From assembly GCA_003298465.1 (NCBI GenBank), contig QNGA01000002.1, forward strand, positions 62,001 through 126,000: 64,000 bases of DNA. Reading direction: 5' to 3'. Every line of letters starts with the position of its first letter. The first letter of the stretch is position 1. Under the pieces are notes generated by a model that did no database searches, had not been told where the DNA came from, and was given only the letters and a program-made list of their open reading frames with translations. The position numbers and the translations under genes are program-made. Of this stretch, positions 1 through 7,650 are shown one piece after another. The DNA comes from a halophilic archaeon. Its GTDB lineage: Archaea > Halobacteriota > Halobacteria > Halobacteriales > Haladaptataceae.

Positions 1-57
1 GTGTTCGAGGCGCAGGGCGGACTCGTCGACCGCCTCCGCGACCGACTTCGCCTCTAG
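1..57 (+). CDS. 3' end of a truncated gene, function unknown
   Basis: An open frame runs from the first base to a TAG at 55-57 and encodes 18 residues rich in Arg, Asp and Leu, typical of a haloarchaeal C-terminus. The start lies outside the window, so the product cannot be named. The next gene follows about 100 bases later on the same strand. Confidence 0.45.
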   Translation: MFEAQGGLVDRLRDRLRL

Positions 58-158
58 CTCCCGGCGTGGGTCGGGTTTCCGGGCCGACCGCCCGATGCCG
101 ACCGGTCGGGGAAGCGACTATCAGAGTGCGGACCGTAGCACGCCAGAGGGTGTCACTC

Positions 159-608
159 ATGGTCACGTTCACGGGAGTCTGGTCGGCGGAGGAGGTCGCG
201 GCGTTCCTCGAACGAACGACCGTACCGCTTCGCCTGGCCTGTACCACGCCGTCCGGGCGGCTCTGGATGGTGTCGCTCTGGTTCCGGTACAGCGACGGTG
301 ACCTGCTCTGTGCGACGTCCAAGCGCGCGGACGTGGTCCGGTATCTCCGCGACGACCCCCACGCGGCGTTCGAGGTGTCCACGAACGACCCGCCGTACAG
401 CGGCGTCCGCGGGAACGGGACGGTGACCGTCGAACCGGACGCCGGCGAGGAGACGCTTCGAGCGCTCCTCGACCGGTACCTCGGCGGGACCGACTCGGGG
501 CTCGCTCGCCGGCTCCTCTCGTCCGACCGAGAGGAGGTGCGGCTCCGCATCGAGCCGGACCGGGTGTACAGCTGGGACTTCGCGGACCGCATGCGCGACG
601 CGACGTGA
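159..608 (+). CDS. Pyridoxamine 5'-phosphate oxidase-like (flavin/F420 split-barrel) protein
   Basis: About 149 residues. The N-terminal half (VAAFLERTTVPLRLACTT, then GRLWMVSLWFRYSDGDLLCATS) has the strand pattern of the PNPOx-like split barrel, which in this size class binds FMN or F420. KRADVVRYLRDDPHAAFEV is the usual following helix-strand segment. I chose the ATG at 159 because a purine-rich AGAGGG lies about 9 bases upstream; a GTG at 150 and a longer start at 66 are alternatives, but the extra N-terminus does not look like a folded domain. Substrate unknown. Family assignment is by pattern; the exact subfamily is not determined. Confidence 0.75.
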   Translation: MVTFTGVWSAEEVAAFLERTTVPLRLACTTPSGRLWMVSLWFRYSDGDLLCATSKRADVVRYLRDDPHAAFEVSTNDPPYSGVRGNGTVTVEPDAGEETLRALLDRYLGGTDSGLARRLLSSDREEVRLRIEPDRVYSWDFADRMRDAT

Positions 609-677
609 CCGTCGAGTCCGCTCTCCCACGGGTCGTCCACAGAAGACATTTACCGGGGTGGAGGGTACTGCCGGGCT

Positions 678-1619
678 ATGCCCCCCCGTAATCGACGGTC
701 GTTTCTCGGTGCCGCCGGCGCCGCCCTCGTCGGCGTCGCGGGCTGTCTCGGCGACACGCCGGCCGGAACGACCGACGAACCGTCCACAAAGCCGTCGACG
801 ACCACCACACGCACGACGACAGCGAGCACGTCGAGTTCGCCCACTGCCGCTTCCGTCCGGGTTCTCGGGGACGTTCGCGTCGCCGTCGTGGACGCCACCG
901 TTCGGAAGGCGGTCGCCTACGAGTCCATAATGGGCTCGGGCGGCGTGCTCGCCCGCGACGACCGGCAGTTCGTCGTCGCGTCGGTCCAGAGCCAGACCGG
1001 GTCGACCGTCGACGCCACCGGCGACCCGCCGTACGACGCCTTCGAACTCGTGGTCGACGGCGAGACGTATCCCGCCGTCGAGATAGAGGACCGGACGAGG
1101 GGTGCCTACACCACGTCGCTCGCCGAACAGGCCTCGATTCGATACGACGCTCCGTACGCGGACGGGCGGACGACGGGCTGGGTCGCCTTCGAACCGCCGT
1201 CGCCGCTCGACGCCACCGACGCGGCGGTCCGCTGTCGGTACGACGGCGAGACCGTCACGTGGCCGCTGGAGAGCGACCAGACCGCGACGCTCGGCCGGCA
1301 AGCCCCCGTCTTCGAGCGCCGGTCGTTCGATGCGACGGTCCACGACGCGGGCGTCGACCTGTCCTTCGTCGCCGAGAACGTCTCCGAGACCGACGGTCGG
1401 TTCCTCGCCGCCGTCTACTGGCCCACGGCCCGCATCGCCGACGACGACGAGTCGACCATCGTCGAGGACTCCGTCGCCGCCGGCGACCGCATCGAGTGGA
1501 CCCGTTCGTTCGACGCGGAGCACGCCGCCGGCGAGGACGGAACGGTCACCGCGAGCGTCGACGGCGCTATCTCCGCCGAGACGACGGTCGACGTCGGCGT
1601 GCGAACGACGACCGACTGA
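678..1619 (+). CDS. Tat-exported lipoprotein, function unknown
   Basis: 313 residues. The start carries a twin-arginine motif (NRRSFLG) and a lipobox ending VAGC at Cys23, as in haloarchaeal lipoproteins exported by Tat and anchored in the membrane. A Thr/Ser-rich spacer (about residues 30-55) follows, then a largely beta-rich acidic domain with repeated segments such as WVAFEPPSPL and LSFVAENVSETDGRFL, resembling tandem beta-sandwich domains. A weak AT-rich element (catttacc, about 646-653) lies roughly 28 bases before the ATG, so the message may be nearly leaderless. I do not recognise a specific family. Confidence 0.8.
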   Translation: MPPRNRRSFLGAAGAALVGVAGCLGDTPAGTTDEPSTKPSTTTTRTTTASTSSSPTAASVRVLGDVRVAVVDATVRKAVAYESIMGSGGVLARDDRQFVVASVQSQTGSTVDATGDPPYDAFELVVDGETYPAVEIEDRTRGAYTTSLAEQASIRYDAPYADGRTTGWVAFEPPSPLDATDAAVRCRYDGETVTWPLESDQTATLGRQAPVFERRSFDATVHDAGVDLSFVAENVSETDGRFLAAVYWPTARIADDDESTIVEDSVAAGDRIEWTRSFDAEHAAGEDGTVTASVDGAISAETTVDVGVRTTTD

Positions 1620-1808
1620 CGGTCACCCCTTCGATTTTCGACGCCACCGTCGTCGTTCGACCACGCGGTGGTTCGACGCTACCGCGATGGCTACGGCCCC
1701 GCTCCGTCGCGGCCGCCCGCGCTCCGCCGCCTGCCGGGGATACGGGTCGGCCGCGGGTCAGTCCCCGCCACGGTGATTCTTAAGTCCCTCACGCGAGAAC
1801 GGTAACGC

Positions 1809-1862
1809 ATGACGTGCGAAACGTTCGCCGACGAACTCGGTCGTCGCGCGGTGATAGCGTGA
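1809..1862 (+). other. Short 17-codon ORF overlapping the start of the SDR gene
   Basis: An ATG at 1809 opens a 17-residue frame ending in a TGA at 1860-1862 that overlaps the GTG start of the downstream SDR gene. A TATA-like ttcttaag at about 1787-1794 would place transcription close to this ATG. It could be a translated leader or chance; there is no homology evidence. Confidence 0.25.
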
Positions 1863-2629
1863 CCGTCCTCGACGACTTCGACCTCTCCGGGAACGTCGCG
1901 GTGGTCACCGGCGGTACTCGCGGCATCGGTCGCGCAATCTCCGAGGCGTTCGCGGCGGCGGGCGCGGACGTCGTCCCGACGGCCAGGACCGAGGCGGCCG
2001 TCGACGACGCCGTCGACGCCGTCCGCGAGCGCGGCGCGTCGTCGCTCGCCTGCCCGACCGACGTGACCGACGAAGCGTCGGTCGAGGCGCTGTTCGACCG
2101 CGTCGACGACGAACTCGGCGGCGCGGACATCGTCGTGAACAACGCGGGTATCAACCCCGACGGGGCGCTCGGACCGCCGGAAGCGGTCGACCCCGGGGCG
2201 TTCGACGACACGGTCGACGCGAACCTCCGCGGTGCGTTCCTGTGCGCCCGCACCGCCGCCGAAACGCTCGTCGAGGGCGGCGGGACGGTCATCAATATCG
2301 CCAGCGTGGGCGGCGTCGTTGGCCTCCCCCGCCAGCACCCCTACGTCGCCTCCAAGCACGGCCTCGTCGGCCTCACGAAGAGCATGGCGCTCGACTGGGC
2401 GCCCGACGTCCGGGTCAACGCCATTGCACCGGGGTACGTGAGCACCGAACTCACCGAGGAACTGGAAGCCGACGAGGACCTCCGCCGGTCCGTCCTCGAC
2501 CGGACGCCGCAGCGTCGGTTCGCCGACCCGGAGGAGATCGCCGGCCCCGCGGTCTTCCTCGCCAGCGACGCCGCCTCGTTCGTCACCGGCGAGTGCCTGA
2601 CGGTCGACGGCGGGTGGACCGCGCGATAG
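1859..2629 (+). CDS. SDR-family NAD(P)-dependent oxidoreductase
   Basis: 256 residues, the classical short-chain dehydrogenase length. The Rossmann glycine motif TGGTRGIG (about residues 14-21), the NNAG motif near residue 90, the catalytic Ser in NIASVGG and the YVASK Tyr/Lys pair are all present. The C-terminal FLASDAASFVTGECLTVDGG matches FabG-like/glucose-dehydrogenase-type members. It reduces or oxidises a carbonyl/alcohol; the substrate is unknown. I use the GTG at 1859 because homology starts there; an upstream GTG at 1814 would add a basic, non-homologous stretch. It precedes the transporter operon by about 110 bases but that operon has its own promoter. Confidence 0.9.
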   Translation: MTVLDDFDLSGNVAVVTGGTRGIGRAISEAFAAAGADVVPTARTEAAVDDAVDAVRERGASSLACPTDVTDEASVEALFDRVDDELGGADIVVNNAGINPDGALGPPEAVDPGAFDDTVDANLRGAFLCARTAAETLVEGGGTVINIASVGGVVGLPRQHPYVASKHGLVGLTKSMALDWAPDVRVNAIAPGYVSTELTEELEADEDLRRSVLDRTPQRRFADPEEIAGPAVFLASDAASFVTGECLTVDGGWTAR

Positions 2630-2691
2630 GGCAGCGTCCTCCCGGTCGCTCCGTTTGTTTGCCAGTCGTTACCGTGACAACAGTCAACACT

Positions 2692-2700
2692 CTTTATATC
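2692..2700 (+). promoter_or_regulatory. TATA box of the ABC transporter / acyl-CoA ligase operon
   Basis: The element tttatatc sits about 46 bases before the ATG at 2739. Transcription starting about 27 bases downstream would leave a short leader containing the strong Shine-Dalgarno GGGAGGGGGT just before the start codon. This is one of the few genes here with an SD-bearing leader. Confidence 0.6.
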
Positions 2701-2738
2701 TCTCGAAAGCGTACCGGTTCGGCGGGAGGGGGTAAACG

Positions 2739-4085
2739 ATGGGAAACGACTTCTCCGGCGATGGAGATCCGAGAAACGACAGATATCGGAGAAACGACGG
2801 TGACTTCCGAACGCCTGCGGTCGGCCGACGCGACTTCCTGAAGGCCACGGGAGCGGGGGTAGCGGCCACCTCGCTGGCGGGCCCCGCGGTCGGGCTCTCG
2901 ACCGCCAGACAGCAGGGGCCGCTCCGGTTCGGGGCTATCTACATCCTGTCCGGGTTCGCGTCGGTGTACGGCGAGTCCGCCGAACTCGGCATCGAGATGG
3001 CCGTCGACGAGATAAACTCCCAGGGCGGCATCGGCGGCCGGGAGATCGGTCAGGTGCTGTTCCGGGACAGCGAGGCGTCCGCGAGCACGGCGATTCAGCA
3101 CGCCCGGAGCCTGGTCCAGCAGGACAACGTCGACGGACTCATCGGACTGGACAGCAGCGGCGTCGCGCTCAAGGTCGCACCGGTGGTCCGGCAACTCCGG
3201 CGGCCGCTGATGATAACGCACGCCGCGACGCCGTTCGTCACGACCCAGAGCGGGCCGAACGCCCAGGGGAACAGGTTCGTCTACCGCGACGGCGTGAACC
3301 TCTCGCAGAACCTCTACGGCGCTGCCAACGTCGCCCAGGACCTGGACGCCCAGTCGTGGACGACCATCGGCCCCGACTACGCGTTCGGCCACCAGACGTG
3401 GGACTACTTCAAGGCGTACACCCAGGGGATGGACCTCGGGCTGAACTACATGAACGGCGCGACGGCCTTCCCGCAACTCGGGGCCAGCGACTTCACGCCG
3501 CAGATAAACAAGGTCGTCAACGCCGACCCCGACGCGGTCGTCACGAGCCTCTGGGGCGGCGACCTGGTCACGTTCCTCAAGCAGGCCCAGAACACGGCGT
3601 TTTTCGACACCGTGGACAACCTGTTGATGACCGTCGGGGCGGCGACCGACGTGCTCCGGCCGCTGGGCTCCGACATGCCCGACGGTCTCTGGGCCGGGAC
3701 TCGCTACTGGTTCCGCGCGCCCCAGTCGGACGCGAACGAGCAGTTCGTCCGGAAGTTCCGGAACCGGTACGACCGGTTCCCGTCGTACAACGCCCAGAAC
3801 GCCTACACCGGGATGTACCTCTACAAGAAGGCCATCGAGCAGGCGGGGAGCGCCGAACCCGACGCCGTCGTCTCCCAGTGGCAGGGGATGCAGCACACGG
3901 CTCCGGTGGGCCAGTTCACCATCGACGAGCAGAGCCACCAGGCCATCCTACCGGCCGTCTGGGGGAAGACCCAGTACTCCCAGGACCTCGGGATAAGCCT
4001 GCTCGAACCGGTCCGGCGCATCGACGCTCCGGCCGACAGGCTCCGGTCGCTGCTCGACGGAAGCGACCTGCCCGCGGGGGTGTAA
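2739..4085 (+). CDS. ABC transporter substrate-binding protein, branched-chain amino acid (HAAT) type
   Basis: 448 residues. The long N-terminus carries a Tat motif (GRRDFLKATG, about residues 28-37) and a hydrophobic stretch, so it is exported folded. The mature part begins with LRFGAIYILSGFASVYGESAELG and includes a GGIGGREI segment, the hallmarks of the periplasmic-binding-protein type I fold of LivK/AmiC-like receptors. It captures a ligand outside the cell for the permeases encoded next. The family binds amino acids, amides, urea or aromatic acids, so the ligand cannot be read from sequence. The acyl-CoA ligase in the same operon favours a carboxylic acid. Confidence 0.9.
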   Translation: MGNDFSGDGDPRNDRYRRNDGDFRTPAVGRRDFLKATGAGVAATSLAGPAVGLSTARQQGPLRFGAIYILSGFASVYGESAELGIEMAVDEINSQGGIGGREIGQVLFRDSEASASTAIQHARSLVQQDNVDGLIGLDSSGVALKVAPVVRQLRRPLMITHAATPFVTTQSGPNAQGNRFVYRDGVNLSQNLYGAANVAQDLDAQSWTTIGPDYAFGHQTWDYFKAYTQGMDLGLNYMNGATAFPQLGASDFTPQINKVVNADPDAVVTSLWGGDLVTFLKQAQNTAFFDTVDNLLMTVGAATDVLRPLGSDMPDGLWAGTRYWFRAPQSDANEQFVRKFRNRYDRFPSYNAQNAYTGMYLYKKAIEQAGSAEPDAVVSQWQGMQHTAPVGQFTIDEQSHQAILPAVWGKTQYSQDLGISLLEPVRRIDAPADRLRSLLDGSDLPAGV

Positions 4086-4089
4086 GCGC

Positions 4090-4971
4090 GTGTGGGACGT
4101 CCTGAGCGCCCTCCCCGTCCGGGGGATACTGACGGGGCTGAGTCTGGGGAGTCGGCTGTTCCTGCTCGCGCTCGGCCTGAGCCTCATCTTCGGCGTGCTC
4201 GACGTGCTCAACTTCGCCCACGGCGCGCTGTACATGGTCGGCGCGTACGTCACCATCAGCGCCGCGACGAGCGTCCTGGACAACTTCTGGGTCGCGGTGC
4301 TCGCGGCCACGCTCGCGGTCGGCGTGCTAGGAGCCGTCATCGAGATGGGAATCATCCGCCGGGTGTACGACCGCGGCCAGCTGGACCAGCTCATCCTGAC
4401 GTTCGCGCTGGTGCTCATCATCAGCGACCTCACGAGGACCATCTGGGGCGCGGGCTCGTACACGATGGCCCAGCCGGAGCTCCTCCGGTTCAACGTCTCG
4501 GTCGGGGGCAGTCCGTACCCGGCCTACCGGTTGTTCATCATCGTCGCCGGGTTCGTGGCGATGGCCGCGTTCTGGTACGTCCTCCAGCGGACCTACGTCG
4601 GACAACTGGTCCGGGCGACGTCGAACGACCGCGACATGGCCGCGATGCTGGGCGTCGACGTGCCGCGGCTCTACACCGCGGTGTTCTTCGTCGGGAGCGC
4701 CCTCGCTGGGATGGGCGGCGCCCTCGCGGCTCCGCTGCAGGCGGTCACGCCCGGCATGGGCGACCAGGTCATCATCGACGCGTTCGTCGTCGTGGTCATC
4801 GGCGGCCTCGGGTCGTTCGTCGGCGCGTTCGTCGGCGCGATGATTCTCGGCCTCCTCCGGAGCACGGGCGTACTGGTCGTCTCCGGCGCCGGACTGTTCC
4901 TGCCGTTCGTCGCCATGATACTGGTGCTGATATTCAAGCCGCAGGGTCTCTTCGGGGGTGAGGTGGAATGA
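4090..4971 (+). CDS. LivH-type ABC permease
   Basis: 293 residues with about eight hydrophobic segments. FGVLDVLNFAHGALYMVGAYV near the N-terminus and the conserved cytoplasmic loop VRATSNDRDMAAMLGVDV are diagnostic of the LivH branch of HAAT permeases. It pairs with the LivM-type protein to form the membrane channel. The start is a GTG four bases after the binding-protein stop codon. The 3' end overlaps the next gene by four bases (ATGA), which indicates translational coupling. Confidence 0.92.
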   Translation: MWDVLSALPVRGILTGLSLGSRLFLLALGLSLIFGVLDVLNFAHGALYMVGAYVTISAATSVLDNFWVAVLAATLAVGVLGAVIEMGIIRRVYDRGQLDQLILTFALVLIISDLTRTIWGAGSYTMAQPELLRFNVSVGGSPYPAYRLFIIVAGFVAMAAFWYVLQRTYVGQLVRATSNDRDMAAMLGVDVPRLYTAVFFVGSALAGMGGALAAPLQAVTPGMGDQVIIDAFVVVVIGGLGSFVGAFVGAMILGLLRSTGVLVVSGAGLFLPFVAMILVLIFKPQGLFGGEVE

Positions 4972-6143
4972 GCACCGAGGCGGTACGCGAGACCGCCTTC
5001 GAGTGGACCACCGGTCGCGCGCTCGCCACCGCGCTCGTCGGCGTCCTGCTCGTGGTCGCGCCGTTCGTCCTGCCGCAGTATCAGGTGTACGTCCTGACCG
5101 AGGTGCTGGTACTCGCCCTGTTCGCGACGGGGTTCAACCTGCTGTACGGCTACACCGGCCTGCTGTCGTTCGGCCACGCGATGTTCTTCGGCGGTGCGGG
5201 GTACGGGCTGGCCATCGTTCTCCGGGACGCAGGTCCCGCGCTCGGGATGCCGGGGACCTTCGGCGGCGCGGCCCCGCTCGTCGGCCTCGCGGTCGCCGCC
5301 GCCGTCGGAATCGCGTTCGCCGTGCTGCTCGCGATTCCGGTCGGCTATCTCAGCGTCCGGCTAGAGGAGATATACTTCGCCATGATCACGCTGTCGTTCA
5401 GCATGGCGCTGTACACCCTCGCGCTCAAGAACGTCGGCCAGATAACCAACGGCAGCGACGGAATCACCGTCATCCTCGGCCGCGCCAGCCTGTTCGGGAT
5501 GCCGCTCGTCCTCTACGACCGGACGACCTACTACTTCCTCGTGCTCGTCGTCTTCGCGCTCTCGATGTACGCGCTCTGGCGCGTCGTCAACTCGCCGTTC
5601 GGGATGGTGTGCAAGGCCATCCGGGAGAACCCCGAACGGACGGCCGCGCTCGGCGTGGACGTCAAACGGCATCGCTGGATAGCGTTCGTGCTCTCGGCGG
5701 TCTTCAGCGCCGTCGCGGGCGTGCTCATCGTTCCGCTGCACAGCGTCGTCGCGCCCGAACTGGTCAACTGGACCACGAGCGCGGAACCGGTCATCATCAC
5801 GGTGTTCGGCGGTCCGTTCGCGTTCGCCGGGCCGGCGCTCGGGACGGTCGCGTTCCGGTATCTCCGGTGGGCGGTCACCCAGTCGCCGCTGCTGGAGGCA
5901 CACTGGCAACTGGTGTTCGGGACGCTGGTGCTGGTGGTCGTGCTGTTCTTCAAGCAGGGCGTCTACGGCGGCGTCGCGGCGCTCGGCGACTGGCTCGCCG
6001 GCCTGTCGGCGTCCTACCGGGACGACGGCGCGTCGGGCGCGGCCGCGTTCGTCCGGACGTCGGCCGGGAACGCCGCCGACTCGCTTCGCGGGGGGACACA
6101 GCAGCGTTCGACCGGCGGCGGGTCGAAGGAGGGGTCGCAGTGA
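4968..6143 (+). CDS. LivM-type ABC permease
   Basis: 391 residues and multiple membrane segments. FNLLYGYTGLLSFGHAMFFGGAGY and the loop FGMVCKAIRENPERTAALGVDV identify the LivM branch. A hydrophilic Gly/Ser-rich tail of about 45 residues after the last helix is longer than usual and probably unstructured. GGTGAGGTGG immediately before the overlapping ATG is a good ribosome site. It forms the channel with the LivH-type protein. Confidence 0.92.
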   Translation: MSTEAVRETAFEWTTGRALATALVGVLLVVAPFVLPQYQVYVLTEVLVLALFATGFNLLYGYTGLLSFGHAMFFGGAGYGLAIVLRDAGPALGMPGTFGGAAPLVGLAVAAAVGIAFAVLLAIPVGYLSVRLEEIYFAMITLSFSMALYTLALKNVGQITNGSDGITVILGRASLFGMPLVLYDRTTYYFLVLVVFALSMYALWRVVNSPFGMVCKAIRENPERTAALGVDVKRHRWIAFVLSAVFSAVAGVLIVPLHSVVAPELVNWTTSAEPVIITVFGGPFAFAGPALGTVAFRYLRWAVTQSPLLEAHWQLVFGTLVLVVVLFFKQGVYGGVAALGDWLAGLSASYRDDGASGAAAFVRTSAGNAADSLRGGTQQRSTGGGSKEGSQ

Positions 6144-6910
6144 CCACCGTGCTCGAAACCCGCGACCTCACGAAGGAGTTCGGAGCGCTCCAGGCGGTCG
6201 ACGACGTGAGCGTGGCGGTCGACTCCGAGGACGTGACCAGCATCATCGGGCCCAACGGAGCGGGAAAGACCACCTTCTACAACCTGCTGTCGGGGCGACT
6301 CGCGCCGACCGACGGCGACGTGTTTCTCCGGCCGCGCTCCGGCGCGGACCTCGAACGGATCACCGGGCTGCCACCTCACGAGATATCGCGGTCGGGGCTG
6401 TCGCGGGCGTACCAGATAAACAACAGCTTCGAGGGCCTCACCGTGCTGGACAACGTTCGAACCGCTCGCATCAGCGCCGAGGGGCGGAGTCTGGACTTCC
6501 GGACCAGAGTCGCCGACGACGAGGCGCTGCGCGAACGAACGCGGGAGGTCCTCGAACTGGTCGACCTGACCGGAATAGCCGAGATGAAGTGTTCGAACCT
6601 CTCGCACGGCGACAAACGAAAGGTCGAGATCGGACTCGCGCTGGCGACCGACCCGTCGGTCATCCTGCTCGACGAACCGACGGCCGGCATGAACCCCTCC
6701 GAGAGCGAGCACATGGTCGACCTGATAGAGCGACTGAACGCCGAGACCGAGACCACGTTCGTGCTGACCGAACACGACATCGAGATGGTGCTGTCCATCT
6801 CGGACCGGATTCTGGTGCTCCATCGCGGCGAACTCATCGCCGACGGGACTCCCAGGGAGATAATGGAGGACGAGCAGGTGACCAGCGCCTACCTGGGTGA
6901 GAAAGCGTGA
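6140..6910 (+). CDS. LivG-type ABC ATPase
   Basis: 256 residues. Walker A GPNGAGKTT is near residue 37, the signature is the LSHGD variant typical of LivG, and Walker B plus D-loop read ILLDEPTAGM. The GTG start overlaps the LivM stop and is preceded by GGAGGGG at about 6128-6134. A longer upstream extension of the frame is not credible because it runs antisense-like through livM. It powers import with the LivF-type partner. Confidence 0.92.
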   Translation: MTTVLETRDLTKEFGALQAVDDVSVAVDSEDVTSIIGPNGAGKTTFYNLLSGRLAPTDGDVFLRPRSGADLERITGLPPHEISRSGLSRAYQINNSFEGLTVLDNVRTARISAEGRSLDFRTRVADDEALRERTREVLELVDLTGIAEMKCSNLSHGDKRKVEIGLALATDPSVILLDEPTAGMNPSESEHMVDLIERLNAETETTFVLTEHDIEMVLSISDRILVLHRGELIADGTPREIMEDEQVTSAYLGEKA

Positions 6911-7650
6911 CCGCGAGCCCCGAACCGGTGCTCTCGCTCGACGACGTCCACGCGTACTACGGACACAGCCACGTTCTGCACGGCGTGTCGCTGGACCTCT
7001 TCGGCGGCGAGGTCGTCACGCTGCTCGGCCGGAACGGCGCGGGGAAGACGACGACGATGCGGAGCATCGTGGGCATCGTCCCCCCACAGCGCGGGTCGGT
7101 GGTCTACCGCGGGACGAACGTCGTCGGGCGGTCGGTCCACGACATCTCCGAGATGGGCATCAAACTCGTCCCGGAGGACCGCCGGGTGTTCCCGACGCTG
7201 ACGGTTCACGAGAACCTTACCCTCGCCAGACGGCTCGCGGGCGACCGGGCCGGGAACGTCGAGGAGATGTACGACCTGTTCCCGACGCTCGACGAGTTAC
7301 GGTCGAACGCGGGACGGAACCTGAGCGGCGGGGAACAGCAGATGCTGTCCGTCGCGCGGGTGCTGGTCCAGAACCCCGACGTGCTGTTGCTCGACGAACC
7401 CACGGAGGGGCTCGCGCCCGTCATCGTCGAGGACCTGCGCGAGGCGTTCGGCGACGTGGTCTCGGACGACGTGACGATACTGCTGACCGAGCAGAACGTG
7501 AAGTTCGCGTTCGACATCGCCGACCGCGGGTACATCATCGACAAGGGCGAGATAGTGTTCGAGGGGTCGGTCGACGAGATTCGGTCGCGGGACCGCCTGC
7601 TGGAGGATTACCTCTCCGTTTCGAGTAGCGAACTGCGAGGTGAACCATGA
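6907..7650 (+). CDS. LivF-type ABC ATPase
   Basis: 247 residues. Walker A GRNGAGKTTT, signature LSGGEQQML and Walker B VLLLDEPTEG are intact, with the IKLVPEDRRVFPTLTV segment characteristic of LivF. It starts with GTG overlapping the LivG stop and itself overlaps the ligase start by four bases, so five genes form one coupled unit from 2739 to 9335. Confidence 0.92.
   Translation: MTASPEPVLSLDDVHAYYGHSHVLHGVSLDLFGGEVVTLLGRNGAGKTTTMRSIVGIVPPQRGSVVYRGTNVVGRSVHDISEMGIKLVPEDRRVFPTLTVHENLTLARRLAGDRAGNVEEMYDLFPTLDELRSNAGRNLSGGEQQMLSVARVLVQNPDVLLLDEPTEGLAPVIVEDLREAFGDVVSDDVTILLTEQNVKFAFDIADRGYIIDKGEIVFEGSVDEIRSRDRLLEDYLSVSSSELRGEP

Noticed and set aside
153..1523. Long minus-strand open frame of 456 codons
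   Set aside because: It is antisense to two genes with clear domain or signal features, is Arg/Gly-rich and has no recognisable fold; long shadow frames are normal at this GC content.
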